A stretch of DNA of 64,000 nt from Mesorhizobium australicum (GCF_900177325.1 NZ_FXBL01000004.1:2604001-2668000); one strand, 5' to 3'; positions 27,202 to 35,588 are shown, numbered from the stretch's first letter. Notes: generated by a model from the letters alone, not told the origin. Program-made: numbers and translations.

Positions 27202-27981
27202 TCAAAATGCGCTGGGGTAGAGACCGCCGTCAATGCGCAGGTTTTGCCCGGTTATGTAGCCAGCATGCGCCGAGCAGAGGAAGGCGCAGGCCTTGCCGAA
27301 CTCCTCGGGCGTGCCGAGACGGCCGGCCGGGATCTGCTTGTCCTGCTGCGCTGCATAGTCCTCAAGCGACATACCGGCCTTTTCCGCGCCAAACTTCGTC
27401 GTCACGCGGATGCGATCGGTGTCGAGCTTGCCGGGCAGCATGTTGTTGATCGTGACGTTGCGGTTGGCGACGGTCTTGGCGATGCCGGACATGAAAGAGG
27501 TGAGGCCGGCACGCGCGCCGGACGAGAGGTCGAGCCCGGGGATTGACGTGTAGACCGAAAGCGAGGTGATGTTGATGATGCGCCCGAAGCCGCGTTCCAT
27601 CATGCCGTCGATCACGCCCTGCATCAGCTCGATCGGCGTCACCATGTTCTGCGTCACGCCGTCGAGAATCGCCTTCCGGTCGAGTTGGCGGAAATTGCGA
27701 GGCGGTGGACCGCCATTGTTGTTCACCAGGATGTCCGGGTCGGGGCAGGCGGCGAGCAGCGTCTTCTGCACCTCCGGCAGCGACACGTCGCCCTCGATCT
27801 CAGTCACGCGGACGCCGTAGGTGTCGCGGATATCCTGCGCCGCCGCGGCCAGAACCGCAGGGTCGCGGCCGTTCAGCACGAGCTCGACGCCCGCCTCCGC
27901 GAGCGCATCGGCGCAACCGCGCCCGAGCCCTCGGCTCGACGCGCAGATGATTGCCTTTCGGCCCTTGATCCCCAAATCCAT
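27202..27981 (-). CDS. Short-chain dehydrogenase/reductase family protein with altered active site
   Basis: A 259-residue Rossmann-fold SDR. The glycine-rich cofactor motif is CASSRGLGRG (13-22), followed by GDVSLPE and LVNNNGGPP. In the active site Ser140 (NITS) is kept. Aligning on the conserved AGL after the usual YxxxK places Ser153 and Arg157 where catalytic Tyr and Lys normally lie, so classical proton relay is not possible. This points to a divergent SDR subgroup with unknown reaction or a binding role. The C-terminal NLRIDGGLYPS is typical. Start MDLGIKG is preceded by GGAGG. It is likely co-transcribed with the FAH gene. Confidence 0.85.
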   Translation of the reverse strand: MDLGIKGRKAIICASSRGLGRGCADALAEAGVELVLNGRDPAVLAAAAQDIRDTYGVRVTEIEGDVSLPEVQKTLLAACPDPDILVNNNGGPPPRNFRQLDRKAILDGVTQNMVTPIELMQGVIDGMMERGFGRIINITSLSVYTSIPGLDLSSGARAGLTSFMSGIAKTVANRNVTINNMLPGKLDTDRIRVTTKFGAEKAGMSLEDYAAQQDKQIPAGRLGTPEEFGKACAFLCSAHAGYITGQNLRIDGGLYPSAF

Positions 27982-28040
27982 GTCGCGACCTCCTTCAAAT
28001 CGGCGACAGAGGTATCCGCAGCCGCGCCAAACCACAACCG

Positions 28041-28054
28041 TCACACGTCTGTGA
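28041..28054. promoter_or_regulatory. Palindrome between divergent SDR and LpxH-like genes
   Basis: TCACA-CGTC-TGTGA, a 5-bp perfect dyad with a 4-bp centre, placed 48 bp before the phosphoesterase ATG and 60 bp before the SDR ATG. It could be an operator for either gene; the factor is unknown, and the half-site order is opposite to a CRP site. Confidence 0.3.
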
Positions 28055-28101
28055 TATGAATCGTGTCAGGGCATTGCGCGAAGGAAAGTCTGGTAATCGC
28101 A

Positions 28102-28911
28102 ATGTCCGACGTCGAAACCCGAAGCTTTCGCACCCTGTTCATCTCCGACATCCATCTCGGGTCGAAGCCGGCCAAGGCGGAGTTTCTCATCGACTTCCTG
28201 CGCCAGCATCATGCCGAGACGATCTATCTGGTCGGCGACATTGTCGACGGCTGGCGTCTGCGGCGGTCTTGGCACTGGCCACAATCCCACAACGACGTCG
28301 TGCAGAAGCTGCTGCGTCAGGCGCGGAAGGGCGTGAAGGTGATCTATATCGCCGGCAATCACGACGAGTTCCTGCGCTCCTTCCAGGGCGAACACTTCGG
28401 CGGTGTGGTCGTCGCTGATCGCGCAATCCACGAGGGCTGCGACGGCCGGCGCTATCTGGTCATCCACGGCGACCAGTTCGACGGCATCGTCCACAACATT
28501 CGCTGGCTCGCCTATCTCGGCGACAAGGCCTACGACACAGCGATCGTGGTCAATCGCGTCGTCGCCTTCATCCGCCACAGGTTCGGGCTGTCCTACTGGT
28601 CGTTCTCGTCCTGGGCGAAGGTCAAGGTAAAGCGCGCGGTAAACTTCATCAGCGCCTTCCAGGACATCGTCGCTGAAGAGGCGCGGCGTCATGAGGTCGA
28701 CGGCATCATCTGCGGCCACATCCATCACGCCGCGATCGAGACCATCAACGGCGTGCGCTACATCAACACCGGCGATTGGGTGGAAAGCTGCACAGCGGTG
28801 GCCGAGCATTTCGACGGACGCTTCGAAATCCTCACCTGGGCCAAGGTCACGCCTGAGCGCCAGGAGGATGACGGCAAGATCGCGGTGCTGAGGCCGGCCG
28901 CCGCTGCCTGA
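28102..28911 (+). CDS. Metallophosphoesterase, UDP-2,3-diacylglucosamine diphosphatase-like (LpxH-related)
   Basis: A 269-residue calcineurin-like phosphoesterase of the COG2908 group. Metal-binding motifs occur in order: FISDIHLGS (about 13-21), LVGDIVDGW (about 43-51), IAGNHDEF (about 77-84), VIHGDQFD and CGHIHHAAIE near 207-216. The family includes LpxH, which hydrolyses UDP-2,3-diacylglucosamine in lipid A synthesis. Alphaproteobacteria often use LpxI for that step, so this paralogue may act on another pyrophosphate. ATG 28102 (MSDVETR) fits the family; the upstream in-frame start at 28063 is less likely. It is transcribed divergently from the SDR gene. Confidence 0.83.
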   Translation: MSDVETRSFRTLFISDIHLGSKPAKAEFLIDFLRQHHAETIYLVGDIVDGWRLRRSWHWPQSHNDVVQKLLRQARKGVKVIYIAGNHDEFLRSFQGEHFGGVVVADRAIHEGCDGRRYLVIHGDQFDGIVHNIRWLAYLGDKAYDTAIVVNRVVAFIRHRFGLSYWSFSSWAKVKVKRAVNFISAFQDIVAEEARRHEVDGIICGHIHHAAIETINGVRYINTGDWVESCTAVAEHFDGRFEILTWAKVTPERQEDDGKIAVLRPAAAA

Positions 28912-29018
28912 CCGGCGGCTGGAGCAAAGCTCGTCCACTGCTGGCGCGCCCTCACGTGTAGGCGCGGCGGGGAGGACATGTTACGGCGCATGGGACAGTC
29001 ACTCGGACTCCTTCCCGA

Positions 29019-30230
29019 ATGCTCCCGCCTCTTTCCAAAGAACAGCAGATCAAGCCGCATCGTTTCGAGCTGCGGATGTCCCTTCTTTACGCCTGCCTCT
29101 TCCTGCCGAATGGCATCCATCTGCCGTATTTTCCACTCTGGCTCGAGTATCACCGGTTCACGCCGTCCGAAATCGCCTCGATCATCGCCATTCCGTATTT
29201 CGTCCGCATCTTTGCCGGGCCGGTGGTTTCAGCCTGGGCCGACCGCGCGCGTGATCGCGTACCCGTCCTGCTTGCCTGCGCGATCCTCTCCCTGGCCGCT
29301 TGCGCCGGTTATCTGCTGCCGGCCACCTATCTGGTCGTGCTGGCCGTTTCGATCGTTCTGGCCATTGCCTGGGCTCCCCAGACGCCTTTGTCGGATTCCA
29401 TCGCCCTGTCGGGAGTTCGCCGCTATGGCGTCAACTATGCGTCCATGCGGGTCTGGGGGTCGATCTCTTTCCTGATCATCAACATTGTCGGCGGCTACAT
29501 CCTCGCAGCTGCGGGGGCTGGCGTCGTCCCGTTGCTGATGCTGGCTGGGTTCGTCACGATAGTGGCCGCCACCTTCATTGTCCCGCGTCTCGGCAAGCCG
29601 CGTCTCGCTGCCCCGACCCCGGCGCAGACAATCCCGCAAGCCTCCTTCGCGCTGCGCCAACCGTATTTCGTCCTGATCATCGCCGCTTGGGCCTTGGCGC
29701 AGTCGAGCCATGCCTTCGCATATGCCTTTTCATCGATCTATTGGAAGACGCTCGGCATCGACGACGGCACGATCGGGCTCTTCTGGGCATTTTCGGTTCT
29801 GGCCGAGGTGATCATGTTCTTCCTGTGCGACCGGCTCTTTCCGCGTGCGCGTCCAGGTGTGCTGCTCGCAGTCGGAACTGGGCTCGGCGTTCTGCGCTGG
29901 ATACTCTTTCCTCTGATCTGGCCGGCGGGCCTGGGCGTGGCTGGCTTCTACGCGGTGCAGGGCATGCACGCCTTCTCGTTCTCGCTCGCCTTCCTCGGTG
30001 GACAGAAGATGTTTTCCGAGACGGTTCCGGAGGAGCGGATGGGGGCAGCACAAGGCGTTGCATTTTTCCTGATCATGGGCACGCTGGCGCTGTTCACTCT
30101 GGCGAGCGGTCCGCTCTACGAGGCGTTCGGCGTCGACGGCTTCTATGCGATGGCGCTGGTCTCGGGCATTGGCGCGATCCTCGCCTTACGGGCGCTTGCC
30201 TATCCCCAGAGCGCCCGTTCCGGCGGGTAG
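29019..30230 (+). CDS. MFS transporter (HcaT/LacY-like)
   Basis: A 403-residue, 12-helix major facilitator of the group containing the phenylpropionate permease HcaT and nucleoside/sugar symporters. It begins with SLLYACLFLPNGIHLPYFPLWL (TM1), typical for this family. The cytoplasmic loop SAWADRARDRVP lies after TM2, and RVWGSISFLIINIVGG is in TM5. Substrate unknown. Its 3' end overlaps the convergent dipeptide epimerase gene by 31 bp. The first ATG lacks a clear ribosome-binding site; Met20 is possible but would cut into the first helix region. Confidence 0.86.
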   Translation: MLPPLSKEQQIKPHRFELRMSLLYACLFLPNGIHLPYFPLWLEYHRFTPSEIASIIAIPYFVRIFAGPVVSAWADRARDRVPVLLACAILSLAACAGYLLPATYLVVLAVSIVLAIAWAPQTPLSDSIALSGVRRYGVNYASMRVWGSISFLIINIVGGYILAAAGAGVVPLLMLAGFVTIVAATFIVPRLGKPRLAAPTPAQTIPQASFALRQPYFVLIIAAWALAQSSHAFAYAFSSIYWKTLGIDDGTIGLFWAFSVLAEVIMFFLCDRLFPRARPGVLLAVGTGLGVLRWILFPLIWPAGLGVAGFYAVQGMHAFSFSLAFLGGQKMFSETVPEERMGAAQGVAFFLIMGTLALFTLASGPLYEAFGVDGFYAMALVSGIGAILALRALAYPQSARSGG

Positions 30231-31183
30231 ACCAGCGAGCCATCGTAGCGGAGGCCGGGCGCGCGGTCGCGGGCAAGAAGCAGCGGGCCGTCGAGGTCGA
30301 CGAACTGCGCGCCTTGCGCAAGGAGCACCGCCGGCGCCATGGCCAGCGACGTGCCGACCATGCAGCCGACCATGATCTGGAAGCCGAGCTTCTGCGCCTC
30401 AGCCTTGAGCAGGATTGCTTCCGACAGGCCGCCGGTCTTGTCGAGCTTGATGTTGATCGCGTCGTAGCGGCTACGCAGCCGCGTGAGGTCCTCGCGGGTA
30501 TGCAGGCTCTCGTCGGCGCATACGGGCACGGGCCGCGCGATGTCCGCCAGCATCCCGTCATTGCCGGCGGGCAATGGTTGCTCGATCAGCGAGACGCCGC
30601 ATTCCGCCGCGATCGACATATGGCGGGCGAGGTTATCTTCGCTCCAGCCCTCGTTCGCATCGAGGATGATACGGCTGTCGGGCGCCCCGGCTCGGACGGC
30701 GCGGATGCGTGCCTCGTCGTCGGCGCTGCCGACCTTGACCTTCAGCACCGGCCGCGCCGCCTGCGCCTTTGCCTGCGCGCCCATCTCGTCGGCGTCGCCG
30801 AGCGAGAGCGTGTAGGCGGTGGTGAGCGGGGAGGGCGCAATATCGCCCAGGGCCGTCCAGATGGGCACCTGGGTCGCCTTCGCCTCAAGATCCCAGAGAG
30901 CGCAGTCGACTGCGTTACGAGCCGCGCCCGCCTGCAACAACTTCGCGAGTTCGTCCTTGGATGCGCCGACCTCGATCGCCTCGCGGGCCGATTCGATTTG
31001 CGCGATCACGCTGTCGATCGTCTCGCCATAGCGTCCGTACGGCACGCATTCACCGCGCCCGACATGATCCCCCTCATTGATCGCGCAAGTGACCACGAGC
31101 GCCTCGGTCTTCGACCCGCGCGAAATCGTGAAGCTGCCGGCGATGGGGAAAGATTCGGCTGTGATCGAAAGGACACGTGACAT
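30200..31183 (-). CDS. dgcA: L-Ala-D/L-Glu epimerase-type enolase-superfamily enzyme
   Basis: A 327-residue muconate-lactonizing-enzyme subgroup member, annotated as dipeptide epimerase (peptidoglycan-peptide recycling) or N-acetyl-D-glutamate racemase. The acid-base Lys lies in LKVKVG (about 150-155). Metal ligands come from ILDANEGW (Asp near 177), IEQPLP (Glu near 203) and CADES (Asp near 226), and the second Lys from NIKLDKTGG near 250. No dgcN-type gene is adjacent, which favours dipeptide epimerase. It starts 67 bp from the divergent Mla permease gene, so the two share an intergenic promoter region. Confidence 0.85.
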   Translation of the reverse strand: MSRVLSITAESFPIAGSFTISRGSKTEALVVTCAINEGDHVGRGECVPYGRYGETIDSVIAQIESAREAIEVGASKDELAKLLQAGAARNAVDCALWDLEAKATQVPIWTALGDIAPSPLTTAYTLSLGDADEMGAQAKAQAARPVLKVKVGSADDEARIRAVRAGAPDSRIILDANEGWSEDNLARHMSIAAECGVSLIEQPLPAGNDGMLADIARPVPVCADESLHTREDLTRLRSRYDAINIKLDKTGGLSEAILLKAEAQKLGFQIMVGCMVGTSLAMAPAVLLAQGAQFVDLDGPLLLARDRAPGLRYDGSLVYPPERALWG

Positions 31184-31250
31184 CGATGCTCCGTCGCAAC
31201 AGGCGGCGGTCCAAGTGACAGGCCGGCTCAGCCGGGCTAAGACGGCACTC

Positions 31251-32426
31251 ATGTTGACCAAAGCTTTCCCGGACGCAAGCGGGGCGCGTTCGAACGCTCC
31301 CCGCGTCGAGGCGCAGGTCGAAGGCGTGCATCTGGCCTGCCGCCTGTCCGGTGCGTGGAACACCCAGACCGTCGCCGGGGTGGACGACGAGATGCGTGCG
31401 CTCGAGCAGAAGCAGGGCGTGCGTGAAGCCGTGATCGATCTGTCGGCCGTCTCGGCGATGGACACCGCCGGAGCCTGGTTGGTGAAGCGGCTGTCGACCG
31501 GGCTGGAGGCGCAGGGTGCCCATGTCGAGGTGCAGGGCGCCTCTTCTTCGTCCGGCCAACTCCTCGTCGCGGTGGATGACGCCGCGCATCAGGAGATTCC
31601 CAAGCCTGTGGCCGGCCGCCCGACCGGTGTCATCGGCCTACTCGATTCGCTCGGCCGGAACGTCTTCACCTTCCGTGACGATTTCCTGATGAGCATGCAC
31701 ATTCTCGGCGCGACGATCCGCGGCGCGCAGATGAAGCTCGGGCGTGGCCACGCGGTGAATCCGGCTGCGATCGTCAGCCAGATGGACAAGATGGGCATCG
31801 GCGCGATTCCCGTCGTGCTCTTGATGTCCTCCATCATCGGCGCGATCATCGCCCAGCAGGGCGCCTTCCAGCTGCGCTATTTCGGCGCCGAGATCTTTGT
31901 GGTCGACCTGGTCGGCATCCTGGTCCTGCGCGAGATCGGCGTGCTGCTCACGGCGATCATGATCGCTGGCCGCTCCGGCAGCGCAATCACCGCCGAGATC
32001 GGCTCGATGAAGATGCGCGAAGAGATCGACGCGCTGACAGTCATCGGCCTCAATCCGGTCGGCGTGCTTGTCTTTCCGCGGCTGGTGGCGCTGGTCGTGG
32101 TCCTGCCCTGCCTCACGATCGCAGCGAATTTCGCGGCCATCATCGGCGCGATCGTCGTCAGCCAGGTCTATTCCGGTATCTCGCCCACCACCTTCATCGA
32201 CCGCATGCGCGACGCGATCGACCTGTCGACGGTCTTCGCCGGCCTGATCAAGGCACCGTTCATGGCCCTGATCATCGGCATCATCGCCTCGGTCGAGGGG
32301 CTGAAGGTCGGCGGCAGCGCCGAATCGCTCGGCACCCACGTCACCTCGTCGGTGGTGAAGTCGATCTTTGTCGTCATCGTCGTCGACGGCCTGTTTGCGA
32401 TGTTCTACGCGGCGATCGACTTCTGA
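31251..32426 (+). CDS. MlaE-type lipid ABC transporter permease with N-terminal STAS domain
   Basis: A 391-residue inner-membrane permease of the MCE/Mla lipid-transport class, thought to move phospholipid between the membranes. Residues about 20-120 form a STAS domain (VIDLSAVSAMDTAGAWLV near 60-77), in gammaproteobacteria supplied separately as MlaB. From about residue 150 the MlaE domain has several helices and the conserved REIGVLLTAIMIAGRSGSAI and EEIDAL elements. The ATG at 31251 opens MLTKAF; earlier in-frame starts would run into the divergent epimerase. Its stop and the ATPase start overlap by one base (TGATG). Confidence 0.92.
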   Translation: MLTKAFPDASGARSNAPRVEAQVEGVHLACRLSGAWNTQTVAGVDDEMRALEQKQGVREAVIDLSAVSAMDTAGAWLVKRLSTGLEAQGAHVEVQGASSSSGQLLVAVDDAAHQEIPKPVAGRPTGVIGLLDSLGRNVFTFRDDFLMSMHILGATIRGAQMKLGRGHAVNPAAIVSQMDKMGIGAIPVVLLMSSIIGAIIAQQGAFQLRYFGAEIFVVDLVGILVLREIGVLLTAIMIAGRSGSAITAEIGSMKMREEIDALTVIGLNPVGVLVFPRLVALVVVLPCLTIAANFAAIIGAIVVSQVYSGISPTTFIDRMRDAIDLSTVFAGLIKAPFMALIIGIIASVEGLKVGGSAESLGTHVTSSVVKSIFVVIVVDGLFAMFYAAIDF

Positions 32427-33256
32427 TGGAGACCAACGGAGCGACACATCCGAATGGGGCGGAACTGGGCGGCGAGCCGGAGGTCGTCATCTCGGCCGAA
32501 GACGTTACCGTCGCCTTCGGCGACAAGGTGGTGCTGGACAAGCTCTCCCTCGACGTGCGGCGCGGCGAGATTCTCGGCTTCGTCGGCGCCTCGGGCGCCG
32601 GCAAGTCGGTCCTGCTGCGCACGATCCTCGGCCTGACGCGCAAGCGCTCCGGCAAGATACGGATCTTCGGCATCGACCTCGACACGGTGAGCGAACGCGA
32701 CCGGGTCGCTATCGACATGCGGCTGGGCGTTTTGTTCCAGCACGGCGCGCTCTTCTCGTCGCTGACGGTGATGGAGAACGTCCAGGTGCCGATGCGGGAA
32801 TATCTCGATCTGCCGCGAAAGCTGATGGACGAGCTTGCGCGTCTCAAGATCGAGCTTGTCGGCCTGCCGCCGGACGCGGCGGCGAAATTCCCGTCCGAGC
32901 TCTCCGGCGGCATGATCAAGCGTGCGGCCCTTGCGCGCGCCTTGGCGCTCGATCCGGACATCGTCTTCCTCGACGAGCCGACGTCAGGCCTCGACCCGAT
33001 CGGTGCCGCCGCCTTTGACGAGCTGGTCCAGAAGCTGCGCGACACGATGGGGCTCACCGTCTACATGGTCACCCACGACCTCGACAGCCTGTTCTCCGTC
33101 TGCGACCGCATCGCCGTCCTCGGCGAGAAGAAGGTGATGGTGCAGGGCACGGTCGAGGATATGCTGGCCAGCGAGAACGCCTGGGTAAAGTCATATTTTC
33201 GCGGCAAACGCGCACGACAGCTCGATCTGACGACGCGACAGGAACACGGAGCCTGA
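32426..33256 (+). CDS. MlaF-type lipid ABC transporter ATPase
   Basis: A 276-residue cytoplasmic ATPase that powers the STAS-MlaE permease. Walker A is GASGAGKSV (about 53-61) and the Q-loop is in VLFQHGALFSSLTV. The signature is LSGGMIKRAALARAL (the GGM variant typical of Mla/MCE ATPases) near 157, Walker B is IVFLDEPTSGLDP near 178, and the H-loop is in VTHDLDS. It is co-transcribed and translationally coupled with the permease; the MCE gene starts 4 bp after its stop. Confidence 0.94.
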   Translation: METNGATHPNGAELGGEPEVVISAEDVTVAFGDKVVLDKLSLDVRRGEILGFVGASGAGKSVLLRTILGLTRKRSGKIRIFGIDLDTVSERDRVAIDMRLGVLFQHGALFSSLTVMENVQVPMREYLDLPRKLMDELARLKIELVGLPPDAAAKFPSELSGGMIKRAALARALALDPDIVFLDEPTSGLDPIGAAAFDELVQKLRDTMGLTVYMVTHDLDSLFSVCDRIAVLGEKKVMVQGTVEDMLASENAWVKSYFRGKRARQLDLTTRQEHGA

Positions 33257-33260
33257 CGGG

Positions 33261-34631
33261 ATGGAGACCAAGGCCAATTACGTCGCGGTCGGCATATTCA
33301 CTCTGGTGATGCTGCTGGCTGCTTTCGGCTTCGTCTACTGGACGGCCGGGACGGGCGGCGGCGACTTCGCCACACTCCGCATCAAGATTCCGGGCTCCGC
33401 CTCGGGTCTGGGCCGTGGCAGCGCCGTGCTGTTCAACGGCGTCAAGGTTGGCGACGTCACCCGCATCTTCATCGACGTCAACGATCCGACGGTCGCGCTG
33501 GCCGACACCAAGATCGACCGTCTGACCCCGATCACCAAGTCGACGATCGCCGATGTCGGCCTCGCCGGACTGACCGGTCAGGCCTCGATCGAGCTCAAGG
33601 GTGGCGTGGTCGGCGAAGAGAACCTGCTGGCGCTCGCCGAGGCGAACGGGACGGTGGCGGAGATCACCGCCAACCCTTCGGCACTCGGCAACATCCTGCA
33701 GCTGACGCAGAACTTCCTCACCCGCGCCGACGGTGTGCTGAGCAGCGTCGAGGACTTCGTCAACGACGTGAAGACGCCCTTGGTCGCCACGGTCGAGAAT
33801 GCGCAGAAATTCTCCGAGGCGCTCGGGCGCAACTCCGACAACATCGACCAGTTCCTGGCAAGTGTCGGCGATCTCTCGAAGACGCTGAGCGCCGTATCCG
33901 GCCGTCTCGACAGCACGCTGGCCGCAGCCGAAGATTTGCTTAAGACAGTCGACAAGGAGAAGGTCTCGACGATCGTCAGCAATGTCGAGACCTTCACCAG
34001 CGATCTCAAGGGCGCCTCGGACAATCTCGAAGCGATGATGTCGGGCGTCGACAAGGCAGTAGCTTCGATCACGACCCTGTCGCAGAACGCGACTGGAACG
34101 CTCTCCAAGGTCGACGAGATTGTCGCAAGCGTCGATCCGGCGACTGTCCGCTCCGCCATCGACGGCATCAAGCAGACCACCGAGACCGCGCGAAAGGCGG
34201 CGGATGACATCTCGAAGGTGACCACGAAGTTCGGCAACCGCTCCGAGGAGATCGACAAGATGATCAGCGATGCGAGCCAGCTTGCCGAACGGCTCAACGC
34301 CGCCTCGGTGCGTGTCGACGGGATTCTTGTGAAGGTCGACAATCTGCTCGGCTCGGACAATGCCGACGGCCTGATGGTGCAGGCGCGCGAGACGCTGCTG
34401 TCGTTCCGCCAGGTTGCCGACACGCTCAACGCCCGCATGGGAACGATCACCGACGGGCTTGCCCGCTTCAGCGGCCAGGGTTTGCGAGACGTCGAGGCTC
34501 TCGTGCGCGACAGCCGCCGCTCGGTGAACCGGATCGAGGAGGTGATCAGCGATCTCGGTCGCAATCCGCAGCGCATTATCGCCGGGGGAGAAGGCGAGGT
34601 GCGCCAATACGACGGCCGCGTGCGGCGTTGA
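33261..34631 (+). CDS. MCE/MlaD-family lipid-binding protein
   Basis: A 456-residue protein anchored by one N-terminal transmembrane helix (about 7-28). It carries a single MCE domain (about 38-118; GLGRGSAVLFNGVKVGDV and SIELKG are typical) and a long periplasmic helical region (about 150-440). That region is rich in regularly spaced Ala, Asp, Leu and Val, suited to a coiled-coil tube or bundle across the periplasm. It is expected to form the hexameric lipid conduit of the Mla-type system. Unlike E. coli MlaD (about 180 residues), the long helical extension resembles the rhizobial and PqiB-like forms. Confidence 0.92.
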   Translation: METKANYVAVGIFTLVMLLAAFGFVYWTAGTGGGDFATLRIKIPGSASGLGRGSAVLFNGVKVGDVTRIFIDVNDPTVALADTKIDRLTPITKSTIADVGLAGLTGQASIELKGGVVGEENLLALAEANGTVAEITANPSALGNILQLTQNFLTRADGVLSSVEDFVNDVKTPLVATVENAQKFSEALGRNSDNIDQFLASVGDLSKTLSAVSGRLDSTLAAAEDLLKTVDKEKVSTIVSNVETFTSDLKGASDNLEAMMSGVDKAVASITTLSQNATGTLSKVDEIVASVDPATVRSAIDGIKQTTETARKAADDISKVTTKFGNRSEEIDKMISDASQLAERLNAASVRVDGILVKVDNLLGSDNADGLMVQARETLLSFRQVADTLNARMGTITDGLARFSGQGLRDVEALVRDSRRSVNRIEEVISDLGRNPQRIIAGGEGEVRQYDGRVRR

Positions 34632-34717
34632 CATTGGTCGTTCCGCCCCCCACACAGGTTGCGCTATTCAAGCATCCGACGCTTCCCGGGCAGGGGGCGT
34701 CCGTCGGAGAGGTGGGT

Positions 34718-35317
34718 TTGAAGTCTGGACGGTTGCTCATCGCTGGGGCGCTCATCAGCTCTGCCTTGTCGGGCTGCGCCGTGCTCGGCGGCGGCACGCC
34801 GGCGCTCGACACCTATGAGCTGTCGGCCGCGCAGACTTCCGAATCCGGCCCGCGCCGCTCCCGCGCCCAGATCCTGATCGCCGAGCCGTCGGCGTTGAAG
34901 TCGCTTGACGGCCAGAACATCGTCATCAAGCCGAGCCCCGGCGAAATCCAGTATCTGAAGGGCGCGCAGTGGGCGGACCGTCTGCCGAAGGTCGTGCAGG
35001 CGAAGCTCGCCGAGGCGTTCCAGTCGACCGGCCGCGTTGGCGGCGTCGGGAAGCCCGGCGAGGGGCTCGCGATCGACTACCAGGTCATCACCGAGATCCG
35101 TGCGTTCGAAATCAGGCTCGGCGGCGGCGACCGGGCTTATGTCGAGCTGTTCGTGCGCATCCTCAACGATCGCAACGGCACTGTGCGCGCCTCCCGCAGC
35201 TTCACCGCGCAGGCATCCGTCAGCGGTGCGGGCAATCCGGCTTACGCGGCCGCGTTGGACAGGGCCTTCCAGGGTGCCACCGACGAGATCGTCGACTGGT
35301 CGCTGGGAAGGATCTAG
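34718..35317 (+). CDS. ABC-type transport auxiliary lipoprotein (PqiC/DUF330-like)
   Basis: A 199-residue outer-membrane or periplasmic lipoprotein that completes the MCE transporter. The lipobox is LSGC (Cys near residue 20) after a short hydrophobic stretch. The body follows the ABC-transport auxiliary family pattern (YELSAAQ near 38, QWADRLPKVVQAKLAEAF near 85). TTG 34718 is chosen because GGAGAGG lies 5 nt upstream and the signal peptide then has normal length. GTG 34712 and a TTG at 34628 that overlaps the mlaD stop by 4 bp are alternatives; the last would add 30 atypical residues. Confidence 0.85.
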   Translation: MKSGRLLIAGALISSALSGCAVLGGGTPALDTYELSAAQTSESGPRRSRAQILIAEPSALKSLDGQNIVIKPSPGEIQYLKGAQWADRLPKVVQAKLAEAFQSTGRVGGVGKPGEGLAIDYQVITEIRAFEIRLGGGDRAYVELFVRILNDRNGTVRASRSFTAQASVSGAGNPAYAAALDRAFQGATDEIVDWSLGRI

Positions 35318-35318
35318 C

Positions 35319-35567
35319 GTGCTCCGCATCCACCGCGTCAAGGTCGACTCGATCTACATTCCCACCGAACGCCGCAAGACCCTGCATCCCGAGACGGCCC
35401 GCGCCCTGGCGGAAGACATTCTCGAAAACGGGATGAAGATGCCGATTCAGGTCCGGTTCGACGGCAAGCGCCATATCCTGATCGAGGGGCTGCACCGCTT
35501 GGAAGCTGCCAAGTTTCTCGGGGAGACCGAGATCGACGCCTACCTGGTACAGGCGCGAAAGCACTAA
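35319..35567 (+). CDS. Single-domain ParB-N/Srx-fold protein
   Basis: An 82-residue protein made of little more than a ParB N-terminal-like domain: VDSIYIPTERRK, then ALAEDILENGMKMPIQVR and ILIEGLHRLEAAKFLG, the last matching the ParB box (GxHRxxAA). In full ParB proteins this fold binds CTP; related Srx folds are nucleotide-dependent enzymes. There is no helix-turn-helix or dimerisation domain, so it is not a partition protein. It starts at GTG one base after the lipoprotein stop, making it the last gene of the Mla operon. The function in that context is unknown. Confidence 0.78.
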   Translation: MLRIHRVKVDSIYIPTERRKTLHPETARALAEDILENGMKMPIQVRFDGKRHILIEGLHRLEAAKFLGETEIDAYLVQARKH

Positions 35568-35588
35568 CGGACTGGAACGCGGGCTTCG

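Noticed and set aside
28041..28054. CRP/FNR binding site
   Set aside because: Half-sites are in the order TCACA...TGTGA with a 4-bp spacer, opposite to a CRP site; kept only as an unassigned palindrome.
29300..31180. 626-codon open frame running across the MFS and epimerase genes
   Set aside because: It is out of frame with the first and antisense to the second; composition is that of a high-GC shadow and both covered genes have clear family motifs.
33069..34655. 528-codon open frame antisense to the MCE gene
   Set aside because: Shadow frame produced by the periodic Ala/Asp/Leu codons of the MlaD-like protein.
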